Made by a program: the position numbers and the translations under genes. 64,000 bases of DNA from CAYLHX01 sp964383675 (GTDB lineage Bacteria > Patescibacteriota > Gracilibacteria > UBA1369 > LOWO2-01-FULL-3): contig CAYLHX010000002.1 of the NCBI GenBank assembly GCA_964383675.1, forward strand, positions 1-64,000, written 5' to 3'. Positions 16,017 to 24,797 of this stretch are shown here, one piece after another. The number at the start of each line of letters is the position of its first letter. Position 1 is the stretch's first letter. The notes beneath the pieces were generated by a model. It ran no database searches. It was not told the DNA's origin and saw only the letters and a program-made list of their open reading frames with translations.

Positions 16017-18983
16017 ATGGCTTTAGGAAAGGGAAGAGTACCGGATAATTTTTACGGGGTACCTAACGATAGAGATTCTATTGTTCAAAGTGGTGAAAAT
16101 CTGTTTTGGGGTTTTGAGCCCGATTTGGTGAGGTCTGTTGTGGGAAATCAAGCTAGAGCTGTAGATGATTTGTCTGCAATTGATGGGGTTAAGGAGGTTT
16201 TTGTTGGAATGCAGGCTGATCCCGCTAGGTCTAGATCGGTTTTTGTGGCCAATGAACATGAAAGAGCTTTGTTGGCCAGGGGGCAAATGTTGCCTTTGGG
16301 GTTTGAAGATACGGTTTTTCCTAGAACGGAAGGAGTGAAGAGTGACGCCGCTGCCAATATTTTGATGGATCCAACTGTTAGAGTCGCTGGCGTAAATACG
16401 GCCTGGACCGATGATGCCGTGAGAAGATGGTTGGATACGGCTATAAATAATCGTCCCAATAAGGGAAGAGTTGGAATTATTGGTTTGGGAAATATTGGTC
16501 AGAATACGTTGAATGCGCTTATTACCAATAGTGCTTATTTGGCTCAACATGGAGTAAAATCGCCATTGCGGACGGTAAACGTTTTTCATGATCCTCATCC
16601 GGAATATAGAGCACGTGTTTTGGAGGCTCGCCACATAAACAATCAGGCAAGAGTTAAGATTAATACCTTTGAGGAATCTGAAATCGATGATTTTTATAGT
16701 AATACCGATATAGTGCTCTTCATTGTTTCCAAAGGAATACCGCCGGTGGAGATAGTTGATCCGTTAATTGATGTTCGAATGCTGCAGTTCAATTCGAATT
16801 TGAATGAGCTTAGAAGATATATCAACAATGCGGAAAGAGCCGGTTTTAGAGGTACTTTTGTGGTGGTGTCGGATCCGCCGGAGCATTTGGCAACCGCTAT
16901 TCATTATGAGATGGCGGAAAGGTTGGCTTCCGGTGTGGCTACTAATGGTTTGATTGGGAATCACCAAGTAGTCGCCGAGGCCGGTATGATAAACTATGCG
17001 AGGGCGGAGCACACTATGGCTGGATTGGATGAACAGAGAGCTATGGATGGTGCTATGTTGCAAGACTTTCGTAGTCATGGCTATGTTTTTGGCCCCCACG
17101 GCAGAGGTTTATTGGTTGCCAACGATGTGAGGCCGGGAAGATTTGATTCTAATTTGTCAGCAGTAGCTTCTGTGCGAACAGGAAATTCAAATTTTGAAGT
17201 TAGAGCGCTTGGAAAATTACCTTTTACCGCTCCGGGTATGGATCAGGCCTTAGCGGTCGGTAGAATGCTTGACGGTAAAGATTTGCCTATTTCGGTCGGT
17301 CTATATGGAGTTGTCTCAGGTTTAAGGGCTAGGTTGCATGATCTTGGGGCGTTTGAAATTAGAGCTTTTCCGGATGTGGATCCGCGATTGGTTGTGGCGG
17401 CGAAAGATTCTTATAATTTAATCGATTCCACGACAGCGGTCGCGGCCGGGATAGATGGTACTCGTAACCCTATGCCCCTTAGACCTACGGCTTTCTGGGC
17501 CAATGGAGTAATAACCGGTGACGCATTGTTGACTCGCATTGAACCGATGTGTTCCGGAAGAGATATAATGAACTGGAACGCAAACATTGTTGCAAAGCAC
17601 CATTTTGCTAACAGGCAGGGAAGGATTTATCTTCCCGAAGACGATGAGGATGTAAAAGCATTGGTAGATGATACAATGGCGGTTTTGGGAGATGAACGTT
17701 CTTATAAGGTTTTAACCGAAGATGATGGTACGAGAGGGGAGAAGCCTAATGAAGATTTGATTCATACAAATCGTCTGGTTAATGGTGTGGGCGTTGTAAA
17801 TGTGAAAAAAATTCGTAATCCTAAACAGTTTAATCTGGAAATGTATCGAACAAGATTTCAGATATTTTTGCAGGTTGATGTCGAGGTTGATAACGTGTCG
17901 GCAATTGATTTGGTAAAGAAGCTAAAGGCTGAAGGTGGTATGGTTTTAGGATTCACTCCCAGAACTCATTCGTCATCACCGGTTTTGCACTTTGGCTTTA
18001 TCGGCGATCGTGTTGGTATTGATCGGGAATCGCCAACTTTGCCGCTTCGCAGTACTTTGACCGGTTTTGAGAAGGCCGCTAAGCATTTGGAGCATTGGAG
18101 AGTGCTTTTTGATCAAATAAAGGAAAAGGTCGCCGAGGGATTTGGTCTTGCTGTTGGTCATAGAGGGGCTGCGCGTCGTATCGCCCCTGATTTTAGAGAT
18201 CAGGTAATTGTGGAAAGTAAGCGTGAAGTTAGGAAGGATTCTGTACTTAAAGCTGTTTTGCCGGATAAGGCTCAGTATGATTTGGTTCCTAGTATGTATG
18301 AACACATCTCTTATGTAATTGAAGCGGTGGAAAACTTGGTGGCTATTTTGGGAGTGGAGAGTGAAGTTGATGAGACTGTCATTAGAAGAATGGCTGCTTT
18401 GCATGATTTGGGTAAGGCTGTTTATTTGCGACTGAATCATTATTATCAGGCAATGAAATTACAGAGTAAGTGCTGTGCTGGTGATGAAGTTAGGGCACTT
18501 GATCCGGACGAAATAGGGAAACCGTCAACGCATTGGAAATATGGTTTGTTTATTGAGGATCTGCGTAAAGGGAATAAGATTGAATTGCCTGAAGAGTTGC
18601 GGGAATTTGCAGACTTTTTGAATCCGGAAACCGGGGAGATTGCCAAAGATACTGAAATTTCCAAAAGAATTCTGGCAAAATCGAATTTGCAGGAAAAGCA
18701 GCCGGAGTTAAATGCCGCTTTAATGAGATTTTATGATTTGGATACCACTTTTGACCCTCAGGATTTATATGCTTTGATTGTTGAATTAGCCGACAACTTA
18801 AGCGACTATGGCAGACTTAATGATTTGAACGATATCTTGAAATATCTTGGCTACAAGGAAGCCTATGCCTTGAAGAGATATGGCCAAAGTGAGGAGGCAC
18901 GTCTAAATATCGAACTTAAATTTGCCAACTTGCGTACTGCTACAATTCAATTATATGAAAGGAATGGTAAGAACCATGCCTAA
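16017..18983 (+). CDS. Large fusion protein: lactate/malate-dehydrogenase-like NAD domain plus HD domain, function unknown
   Basis: 988 residues, one uninterrupted frame. Residues 1-145 are an unassigned N-terminal region. Residues 150-166 (RVGIIGLGNIGQNTL) are a Rossmann NAD-binding loop, followed by the LDH/MDH-like landmarks NTDIVLFIVSKG (229-240), an FVVVSDPPEHLATA strand-helix (281-294) and HGYVFGPHGRG (354-364), which resembles the catalytic His loop. The usual substrate-binding Asp/Arg segment is replaced by NHQVVAEAG. Residues about 480-700 are unassigned; a possible alpha/beta module lies at 590-690. Residues about 755-945 carry a full HD set: His763, His796-Asp797 (AALHDLGK) and Asp926 (LADNLSDYG). 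Not recognised as a known family. It follows the hut genes by 60 bp with no terminator between. Cytosolic. Confidence 0.85.
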   Translation: MALGKGRVPDNFYGVPNDRDSIVQSGENLFWGFEPDLVRSVVGNQARAVDDLSAIDGVKEVFVGMQADPARSRSVFVANEHERALLARGQMLPLGFEDTVFPRTEGVKSDAAANILMDPTVRVAGVNTAWTDDAVRRWLDTAINNRPNKGRVGIIGLGNIGQNTLNALITNSAYLAQHGVKSPLRTVNVFHDPHPEYRARVLEARHINNQARVKINTFEESEIDDFYSNTDIVLFIVSKGIPPVEIVDPLIDVRMLQFNSNLNELRRYINNAERAGFRGTFVVVSDPPEHLATAIHYEMAERLASGVATNGLIGNHQVVAEAGMINYARAEHTMAGLDEQRAMDGAMLQDFRSHGYVFGPHGRGLLVANDVRPGRFDSNLSAVASVRTGNSNFEVRALGKLPFTAPGMDQALAVGRMLDGKDLPISVGLYGVVSGLRARLHDLGAFEIRAFPDVDPRLVVAAKDSYNLIDSTTAVAAGIDGTRNPMPLRPTAFWANGVITGDALLTRIEPMCSGRDIMNWNANIVAKHHFANRQGRIYLPEDDEDVKALVDDTMAVLGDERSYKVLTEDDGTRGEKPNEDLIHTNRLVNGVGVVNVKKIRNPKQFNLEMYRTRFQIFLQVDVEVDNVSAIDLVKKLKAEGGMVLGFTPRTHSSSPVLHFGFIGDRVGIDRESPTLPLRSTLTGFEKAAKHLEHWRVLFDQIKEKVAEGFGLAVGHRGAARRIAPDFRDQVIVESKREVRKDSVLKAVLPDKAQYDLVPSMYEHISYVIEAVENLVAILGVESEVDETVIRRMAALHDLGKAVYLRLNHYYQAMKLQSKCCAGDEVRALDPDEIGKPSTHWKYGLFIEDLRKGNKIELPEELREFADFLNPETGEIAKDTEISKRILAKSNLQEKQPELNAALMRFYDLDTTFDPQDLYALIVELADNLSDYGRLNDLNDILKYLGYKEAYALKRYGQSEEARLNIELKFANLRTATIQLYERNGKNHA

Positions 18984-18985
18984 GA

Positions 18986-19447
18986 CTATTCTACAAATAT
19001 TCCTTCTTCCCCATTCTTGCAGGGAGCGCTGTTTTCTGTGATTAGTGCGATGATTTCGGCATCTTGTTCATATTTTTGCAGGATGGCAATCATACCCTCG
19101 TTGTTGTCAACCGGTAGTCCGTGTTTGGCATAAGTTTCATTTATTTTTTGGCTGATTTCTTCAGAATTTTCCAAAAGCGCGGGATTTTTTAGTAGCTCAC
19201 AAGTGAACTCAATGTTGGCGTTTATGAAACCGGGGCGATATTTTGTTTCGATGTCTGCTTCGGCGATAGGGGAGTCGTTACGCTCGGAAGCTGTTGAACT
19301 TTCTGTATCTTCCTCTTCCGTGAGATTTTCTGTGTTTTCAGTGGAATCATCATCTGTTTTTGTTCGTACTTCGCAGCTTTTAAAAATGAATATTCCGGCG
19401 AGCGCCAGGATTAGAATTATCACAAATATCATGAGGACTTTTTTCAT
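18986..19447 (-). CDS. Membrane-anchored hypothetical protein
   Basis: 153 residues. One N-terminal membrane segment (about 4-23, then SCEV). The Cys at residue 25 follows the helix, but the lipobox is poor, so it is either an uncleaved anchor or a weak lipoprotein. About 30-60 is a Glu/Asp/Ser/Thr-rich linker. About 70-150 is a small helical domain containing two Cys (one in FTCELL, one in APCKNG) that could pair outside the cell. Function unknown. It converges on the 988-residue gene with a 2-bp gap, and lies just downstream of the terminator of the TPR gene, so it should have its own promoter. Confidence 0.7.
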   Translation of the reverse strand: MKKVLMIFVIILILALAGIFIFKSCEVRTKTDDDSTENTENLTEEEDTESSTASERNDSPIAEADIETKYRPGFINANIEFTCELLKNPALLENSEEISQKINETYAKHGLPVDNNEGMIAILQKYEQDAEIIALITENSAPCKNGEEGIFVE

Positions 19448-19484
19448 GTTTTTATTGTGCAGAATTTTTGAGTGCTGGGCAAAT

Positions 19485-19513
19485 AAAAAGTTCTCCTTTG
19501 AGGAGAACTTTTT
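19485..19513 (-). terminator. Intrinsic terminator after the TPR gene
   Basis: 13-bp stem (AAAAAGTTCTCCT with AGGAGAACTTTTT), 3-nt loop. It is A/T-flanked on both sides, so it could act in both directions. On the minus strand it closes the ftsH-hsp20-galU-TPR block. Its minus-strand sequence differs by one base from the terminator after glnA at 50474-50504. Confidence 0.85.
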
Positions 19514-19538
19514 TGAACCATGTCTTTAAGTCTAATCA

Positions 19539-20144
19539 TTACTTTGTCTTTTTGCTTCTTAGTTTTTCATATTCTCTTTGGAAAAATCTTACCGCGTTAA
19601 GACACTCTTTCGCTTTTTGATTGTCGGGTTCAACTTGTAGGGTTTTTTTGAATAGATTGGCAGACTTGTCAAAATCTTTTTCGTTTAAATAACAAACACC
19701 AAGGTCATTTAGAATTAATGGATCGTTTGGTGCCAGAAACAGAGATCTTTCCAATAGAATTATTCCTCTCTTTGGCTGACCGAAGTGATACATGCTCCAA
19801 CCAAGACATCTTAATATTTCCGGATGATTTGGATAAACTTTGTCGGCTTTTTCCAGAAGTTCAACGGAAAGTTTCCAGCTACCGGTGCAAGAATAAACAA
19901 AACCTAAAAGGTAGTTGGCGTTGGCACTGTCTTTGTTGATCTTTATTGCCTGCTTTAGAGCCTTTTCGGCTTTGTCATACTTTCGTAGACTTAAATAGTT
20001 GTCGCCTATTTCTTCATAGGCTTCCTGGCAGCTCAAGTCCGAAGCTAAGATCTTTTCACAAAGTCTAATAGCCTCGAGGTGTTTTCCCTCATTCTTTTTT
20101 TTGTCTGCCTCCTCAATCAGAGGGTGAACTTGGTATTCTGACAT
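19539..20144 (-). CDS. Tetratricopeptide repeat (TPR) protein
   Basis: 201 residues without signal peptide or membrane helix. About five TPR units run from residue 10 to 185. Clear ones are AYEEIGDNYLSLRKYDKAEKA, ANYLLGFVYSCTGSWKLSVEL and ILNDLGVCYLNEKDFDKSANL (shortened here). TPR arrays are protein-binding scaffolds; the partner is unknown. It lies 75 bp after galU with its own promoter overlapping the galU stop, and is followed by a terminator. The 5' untranslated region holds a 6-bp hairpin (TACGTC/GACGTA at 20179-20197). Confidence 0.88.
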   Translation of the reverse strand: MSEYQVHPLIEEADKKKNEGKHLEAIRLCEKILASDLSCQEAYEEIGDNYLSLRKYDKAEKALKQAIKINKDSANANYLLGFVYSCTGSWKLSVELLEKADKVYPNHPEILRCLGWSMYHFGQPKRGIILLERSLFLAPNDPLILNDLGVCYLNEKDFDKSANLFKKTLQVEPDNQKAKECLNAVRFFQREYEKLRSKKTK

Positions 20145-20204
20145 GGTTTTGTTTTTTATTTTTATTTTGGATTTTTGGTACGTCTGTACTCGACGTATTG
20201 GGTC

Positions 20205-20233
20205 ATTATATCTGAAATCTTATTTTAAATCAA
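20205..20233 (-). promoter_or_regulatory. Promoter of the TPR gene inside the galU 3' end
   Basis: Minus strand TTGATT, 17-base spacer, TATAAT. The -35 overlaps the last codons of galU. It would give a leader of about 55 nt containing the hairpin at 20179-20197. Confidence 0.7.
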
Positions 20234-21077
20234 GATTCCGAATGTAATGTTTTAAATCCTTGCTTAGTTCTTGGTGCTGCAAGCCGAAGTGAATTACCGC
20301 TTTTAGATAATCCAGTTTGTTGCCGGTGTCGAAGCGTGTACCTTTTATTTCGCAGCCAAAAATTGGTGCTGAATCCAGATAATCGATCATTCCATCGATC
20401 AGGCGCAACTCCTTGTCTTTGGTTTTTGAACTTGCTTTACTGAGGGTTTTTAGTAGCTCGGGAGTGATAATATATTTTCCGGTTAGAGCAAGATTTCCGG
20501 GAGCTTTGTTTGGTTTTGGCTTTTCAACCAGTTTGCTGACAATCTGATTTTTATCCATTTTGGCGATACCATATTTTTCGGTTTCGTTTTTTGGAATACT
20601 GGCCAGCGAGACGACAGGCCCTTTATGTTTTTCATAAACTTCAATCATCTGTTTTAACGGTGGAACCTTGCTATCCCAAATATCATCACCGAAAAGTACG
20701 GCGAAGGGTTCGTCCTTCACAAGTTCCTGAGCGCAGAGAATGGCGTCGCCGTCACCTTTAGGGAAGGGTTGTCGAACGTATATGAACTTAGCCAGCTTTT
20801 CTATTCGTTCAACCATTTTGAGAGCCTGGGTCTGCTTTTTCGCTTTTAGATGCGCGTGTAGTTCGAAGGAGTGGTCGAAATAGTCTTCGATAGATCTCTT
20901 GCCACGACCGGTTATAATTATGATCTCTTTGATGCCGCTGGCTACCGCCTCTTCCACCAGATATTGAATACAGGGTTTGTCTACAATCGGCAGCATTTCT
21001 TTGGGCTGTGATTTTGTGGCAGGCAAAAAACGTGTTCCCAAACCGGCTGCCGGAATTATGGCCTTCTTAATTTTCAT
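20220..21077 (-). CDS. galU: UTP-glucose-1-phosphate uridylyltransferase
   Basis: Makes UDP-glucose from UTP and glucose-1-phosphate, the sugar donor for surface glycans. 285 residues, typical of GalU. Nucleotide-binding start KAIIPAAGLGTRFLPATKS with the QPKEMLPI Lys region; then KPCIQYLVEEA, FAVLFGDDIWDS (metal-binding Asp pair), VEKPKPNKAPGNLA and GTRFDTGNKLDYLKA. Its ATG overlaps the end of the hsp20 gene by 4 bp, so translation is likely coupled. UDP-glucose could serve the sugar transferase at 6009. Confidence 0.96.
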   Translation of the reverse strand: MKIKKAIIPAAGLGTRFLPATKSQPKEMLPIVDKPCIQYLVEEAVASGIKEIIIITGRGKRSIEDYFDHSFELHAHLKAKKQTQALKMVERIEKLAKFIYVRQPFPKGDGDAILCAQELVKDEPFAVLFGDDIWDSKVPPLKQMIEVYEKHKGPVVSLASIPKNETEKYGIAKMDKNQIVSKLVEKPKPNKAPGNLALTGKYIITPELLKTLSKASSKTKDKELRLIDGMIDYLDSAPIFGCEIKGTRFDTGNKLDYLKAVIHFGLQHQELSKDLKHYIRNLDLK

Positions 21078-21466
21078 GCTTTGATCTTGATTATCTGCGT
21101 GCGTTCTTTTTTATTTTTGGCGATGCGAATTTCCAAGATGTTGTCTTCAAAGCTGGCTGATATTTTATTGGTATCGGCTTCAAGCGGTAGGACAATTGAG
21201 CGGGAAAAGTTTCCCCAGAAGCACTCCTTGGTGTAGTAATTTTCTTCGGGGACCTCTTCTCTCAGTGTTCTTTGACCTTTTATTACCAATACTTCATCTG
21301 TAAGGGAGAGTTGGATATCTTCCTTTTTTACGCCGGCAACCGGAGCCAGAATGACAATTTCACTATCTGTGTAGTAGATATCCAGTGAAAGCTGTCCCAC
21401 CTCTTTTTTAAGTGGCTCCTTGTCTTCGTGAGGTAGGGGATGAATTTTGATGCTTGAATTATTCAT
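21074..21466 (-). CDS. Small heat-shock protein, Hsp20/alpha-crystallin family
   Basis: ATP-independent holdase that keeps unfolding proteins soluble. 130 residues. The alpha-crystallin domain spans about 27-122: LSLDIYYTDSEIVILAPVAG, VKKEDIQLSLTDEVLVIKG, then FSRSIVLPLEADTNKISASF and ILEIRIAKNKK. The C-terminal IxI-type tail is TQIIKIKA. It sits 12 bp after ftsH and overlaps galU by 4 bp. Together with the FtsH protease it forms a protein-quality pair. No heat-shock operator (CIRCE) was seen. Confidence 0.93.
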   Translation of the reverse strand: MNNSSIKIHPLPHEDKEPLKKEVGQLSLDIYYTDSEIVILAPVAGVKKEDIQLSLTDEVLVIKGQRTLREEVPEENYYTKECFWGNFSRSIVLPLEADTNKISASFEDNILEIRIAKNKKERTQIIKIKA

Positions 21467-21478
21467 TTTGAAACTGTT

Positions 21479-23329
21479 TTAAACAGCAACTTTTTTGGGT
21501 GTTTTGTTCTTTTTAAAATATTTTTTAAACTCCACGGCATCAAGGGTCTCTTTTTTCATAAGATCCTGGGCGATTTCGTCGATGAGTTTCTTGTTTTTGG
21601 TAATTAAATCTTTGGTACGGGTGTACGCTTTATCGATGATTTTCTTAACCAGAGAATCGATCTTAGCGGCGCTTTCTTCAGAATAGTCCCTCACGTGGCC
21701 GTAGTTTTTGCCTAGGAAAATCTCATCATTCGGATCACCGAAGATGATCGGTCCCATTTCGCTCATACCGTATCTGGTAACCATGTTTGTGGCTATTTTC
21801 TTAGCTTTTTGCAGGTCGTTGGAGGCTCCGGTGGTCATCTCGCCAAAGAAAACTTGTTCGGCGGTGTAGCCGCCAAGTAACGCGCAAAGTTCGTCTTCAA
21901 ACTTGCTGCGAGAGTGCAGGTGTTTGTCTTCTTCCGGTAGAAACCAGGTGACACCGAGCGCCATTCCGCGCGAAATAATGGATATTTTGTGGACCGGATC
22001 GCAGCCTGGTAATAGATGCCCCACTACGGCGTGTCCCACTTCGTGGTAGGCGGTGATCTCCTTTTCTTTTTTGCCAAGTACTTTGGATTTTCGCTCCGGA
22101 CCCATCAAAACTTTTTCGATGGAAGATTCCAGATGTCTCATGGAAACCTCTTTTTTGTTTTCTTTGGCTGCCGCGATTGCCGCTTCGTTCATCAAGTTCT
22201 CGAGATCGGCGCCGGTGAATCCCGGAGTTGATTTGGCGATCTTGTTTAATTCTACGTCTTTGGCCAGCGGTTTATTGCGACCATGAACTTTCAGGATGGA
22301 TTCACGAGCTTTGAGGTCCGGCATGTCTACCATAACCCGGCGATCGAAACGACCGGGTCTTAATAGTGCCGGATCTAGGATGTCGGGACGGTTGGTGGCG
22401 GCGACAACAATAACTGTTGTTCCTTTATCAAAGCCGTCCATTTCTGTAAGGATTTGGTTTAATGTTTGTTCTCTTTCATCGTGACCTCCCCCCATGCCGG
22501 CACCACGGTGGCGACCAACTGCATCAATTTCGTCGATAAAGATAATACAGGGAGCGTTGCGTTTTGCTTTATTGAAGAGGTCGCGCACACGGGATGCACC
22601 TACACCTACAAACATTTCCACGAATTCCGAACCGGAAATACTGAAGAATGGCACGTCAGCTTCTCCGGCAACTGCTCTGGCCAAGAGGGTTTTTCCTGTA
22701 CCGGGCGCGCCAACCAGCATTACACCCTTAGGTATCTTGGCTCCGATTTTTTGATATTTTTGCGGTTTCTTTAGGAAGTCGACCACCTCTTCAAGTTCGT
22801 TTTTGGCCTCATCGGCTCCGGCCACATCTTCAAAGGTGGTTTTCTGTTTGGTCTTGTCATAAAGTTTTGCCTTGGATTTGCCGAAGGACATGGCCTGATT
22901 GTTGCTGGATTGTGCAGATCTCATCATAAAGACGAAAAAGCCGATTATCAGTAGAAAGGGGATAATGCCTATTAGAAGGTCGGTCCAGAAGGCGCTACCT
23001 TCGCTATCTTCAACATGAACCGGAAGGGTTGAGATTACGTCATCATCTACGCCGGATTTTTCCAGGACTTCGTATACTGTGGACCCCGGTTCCTTAAAAG
23101 TGTGTTGTTTGGTGCCGTCGACCAGTTCCAGGTTTAATTTGTTTCCGCTAATGGATATTTGATGAATTGTGCCGCTGTTAACTTCTTCAATGAATTTATT
23201 TAAAGTTATTTCGGTCGAGCTGCTTTGCCCGGGATTGAACATCATGGCAAAAGCGGCTACCAGAAGGGCTATGATCACGATATATAGTAGGGGACTTCTC
23301 GGTTGTTTTGGCGTTTGTAGAACAGGCAT
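21479..23329 (-). CDS. ftsH: ATP-dependent zinc metalloprotease FtsH
   Basis: Membrane AAA+ protease that removes damaged membrane and regulatory proteins. 616 residues: membrane helix at about 14-32, extracytoplasmic domain to about 112, second helix about 114-136. Then the AAA module (Walker A VGAPGTGKT, Walker B CIIFIDEIDAVG, second region of homology NRPDILDPALLRPGRFDRR), and the peptidase domain with the zinc motif HEVGH and a downstream Asp in GASNDLQKAK. Complete. First gene of the minus-strand block with hsp20 and galU. No Shine-Dalgarno. Confidence 0.98.
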   Translation of the reverse strand: MPVLQTPKQPRSPLLYIVIIALLVAAFAMMFNPGQSSSTEITLNKFIEEVNSGTIHQISISGNKLNLELVDGTKQHTFKEPGSTVYEVLEKSGVDDDVISTLPVHVEDSEGSAFWTDLLIGIIPFLLIIGFFVFMMRSAQSSNNQAMSFGKSKAKLYDKTKQKTTFEDVAGADEAKNELEEVVDFLKKPQKYQKIGAKIPKGVMLVGAPGTGKTLLARAVAGEADVPFFSISGSEFVEMFVGVGASRVRDLFNKAKRNAPCIIFIDEIDAVGRHRGAGMGGGHDEREQTLNQILTEMDGFDKGTTVIVVAATNRPDILDPALLRPGRFDRRVMVDMPDLKARESILKVHGRNKPLAKDVELNKIAKSTPGFTGADLENLMNEAAIAAAKENKKEVSMRHLESSIEKVLMGPERKSKVLGKKEKEITAYHEVGHAVVGHLLPGCDPVHKISIISRGMALGVTWFLPEEDKHLHSRSKFEDELCALLGGYTAEQVFFGEMTTGASNDLQKAKKIATNMVTRYGMSEMGPIIFGDPNDEIFLGKNYGHVRDYSEESAAKIDSLVKKIIDKAYTRTKDLITKNKKLIDEIAQDLMKKETLDAVEFKKYFKKNKTPKKVAV

Positions 23330-23411
23330 AAGGTTTTTGTCTTTAATTAAGGTAAGTAAGTGTAATTAATAGTGGACTTTTTCTGAGATTTTTTCAAGCG
23401 TATTAAGTGTT

Positions 23412-24407
23412 TTAATTCTTTTTGAATGTTACAACATTGTTTTTCAAGGAAAAGGCTAGTGGGCCCAGTTTTTTTTCTTTATTACCAACGTTTTTTTCGA
23501 TTAAATTCAGGATTTCATCTATGTGTATGCTCTCTAAATTTTGGGTGTTACCAACATATTTTTTGTAGATTTCGCGAATAATATTTTTCTGTAGAATTTT
23601 TGGGGTTTTTAAAAAATCTTTGGCATTTATTTTGTTTGCGGTATTTTCGTTGTTTTGTAACCATTTTTGAGCTTCTTCGCTTAAGTACTCGTTGGTCTCA
23701 CGCAGATTTTGGCTGTTTTTGGCCAAAGTTTTAGCCAGGGCGGGATTGATCTTCAGTAGTTCCGGAACCACATTCAGTCTGACGTGATTTCTTTGGTATT
23801 GAGTATCTTGATTACTCTCATCTTCCTGATAACTCAGTTTTTTGAATTTGAGGTAGTTTAAGATCTCTGTTTTGGAAATATTGATCAGTGGACGTAGCAG
23901 AATTTTACAATCGACGAGCTCTTCTTTTTCTTGCATGCCTTGAAGACCTTGAATGCTAGCCCCTCGAGCCAAATTTAAAATTACGGTTTCCAGGTTGTCA
24001 TCGGCGTGGTGTGCGGTGATTATATAAGGAGTTTGATATTTTTCCGCCAGTTTCTTGAAAAAATCATATCTTACTTCGCGGCCGGTGGCCTCGATTCCTT
24101 GTTTTTTTTCTTCGGACAGTTTTTTGATATCTGCGCTTATGGTTTCGAAGACGGCGTTAGGAATGTTTTCGGTTAACGTCTTTACGAAGATGGCCTCTTT
24201 TTTGCTTTCCTGGCGCAGTTTATGATCAACATGTGCCACAATCAGTTTTTTACTGTGTTTTTGGAGAAAGTGTAAGAGGAATATGGAGTCCGGGCCGCCG
24301 GAGATGGCGGCGATCGCCGCCATCTCCGGCGGCAACACCTTTCTTAGCACTGCCTGAACCTGTCTCTCGAGTTTTTGAACTTCCTGTTGTTTGATCGGGG
24401 TTGTCAT
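23412..24407 (-). CDS. tilS: tRNA(Ile)-lysidine synthase
   Basis: Modifies C34 of the CAU-anticodon isoleucine tRNA to lysidine so it reads AUA; essential. 331 residues. PP-loop at the N-terminus (AAISGGPDSIFLLHFL), VAHVDHKLR, and the HHADDNLETVILNLARGA signature. The C-terminal tRNA-binding part is short compared with E. coli TilS, as in many Gram-positive forms. It lies 4 bp after the RNHCP gene on the same strand. It ends 82 bp upstream of the ftsH start with no clear terminator. Confidence 0.95.
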   Translation of the reverse strand: MTTPIKQQEVQKLERQVQAVLRKVLPPEMAAIAAISGGPDSIFLLHFLQKHSKKLIVAHVDHKLRQESKKEAIFVKTLTENIPNAVFETISADIKKLSEEKKQGIEATGREVRYDFFKKLAEKYQTPYIITAHHADDNLETVILNLARGASIQGLQGMQEKEELVDCKILLRPLINISKTEILNYLKFKKLSYQEDESNQDTQYQRNHVRLNVVPELLKINPALAKTLAKNSQNLRETNEYLSEEAQKWLQNNENTANKINAKDFLKTPKILQKNIIREIYKKYVGNTQNLESIHIDEILNLIEKNVGNKEKKLGPLAFSLKNNVVTFKKN

Positions 24408-24411
24408 TATT

Positions 24412-24717
24412 TTAACTTTGACTTAGTAAAATTATCTCTTCGAAATTGTCATCGTCCGCCGCTTTATTGGGAATAACTTTAGCGCATTTTGTGCATTTAT
24501 GGAAAATCATCCAGCCTTTTTTGCCGTTTTGTTCTACGCGAAAAGGTCTCATCAGTTTTTTGCAGTTACTCAATCTGTCTCCGGGGATTTCTTTATCCAA
24601 GTGTAGGGAAAATAAGCATTTGCGGCAATGATTGCGGCAACTACCTGGTAATTTCGGGTTATTTTCTCCGCAATTTTCACAGACAAACTCTTCATTTATC
24701 ACGATGAAGTTTTTCAC
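24412..24717 (-). CDS. RNHCP-domain protein
   Basis: 101 residues from the GTG at 24715-24717. A longer frame reaching 24813 would overlap the divergent pilN gene and its promoter and adds a Phe/Ile-rich tail, so I reject it. The protein carries CENCGENN, then the RNHCRKCLFSLHLD-type motif with PGDRLSNCKKLM, and HKCTKCAKVIPNK. Three Cys pairs suggest a zinc-ribbon-like fold. RNHCP proteins are small, widespread and of unknown role. Here the motif reads RNHCRKC rather than the usual RNHCPxC. It is immediately upstream of tilS, so a role in RNA metabolism is possible, but this is inference. Confidence 0.85.
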   Translation of the reverse strand: MKNFIVINEEFVCENCGENNPKLPGSCRNHCRKCLFSLHLDKEIPGDRLSNCKKLMRPFRVEQNGKKGWMIFHKCTKCAKVIPNKAADDDNFEEIILLSQS

Positions 24718-24741
24718 CAGCCAAATATACCCGTCAAGTGC

Positions 24742-24770
24742 TTGAATAACAAGTCTAAATGTGGTAGAAT
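24742..24770 (+). promoter_or_regulatory. Promoter of the type IV pilus cluster
   Basis: TTGAAT at 24742-24747, 17-base spacer, TAGAAT at 24765-24770. Predicted start about 20 nt before the ATG at 24798. It drives the seven-gene rightward cluster, which has no obvious internal terminator. Confidence 0.75.
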
Positions 24771-24797
24771 ATATTGAAATAAAAATAAAAAACCGAA

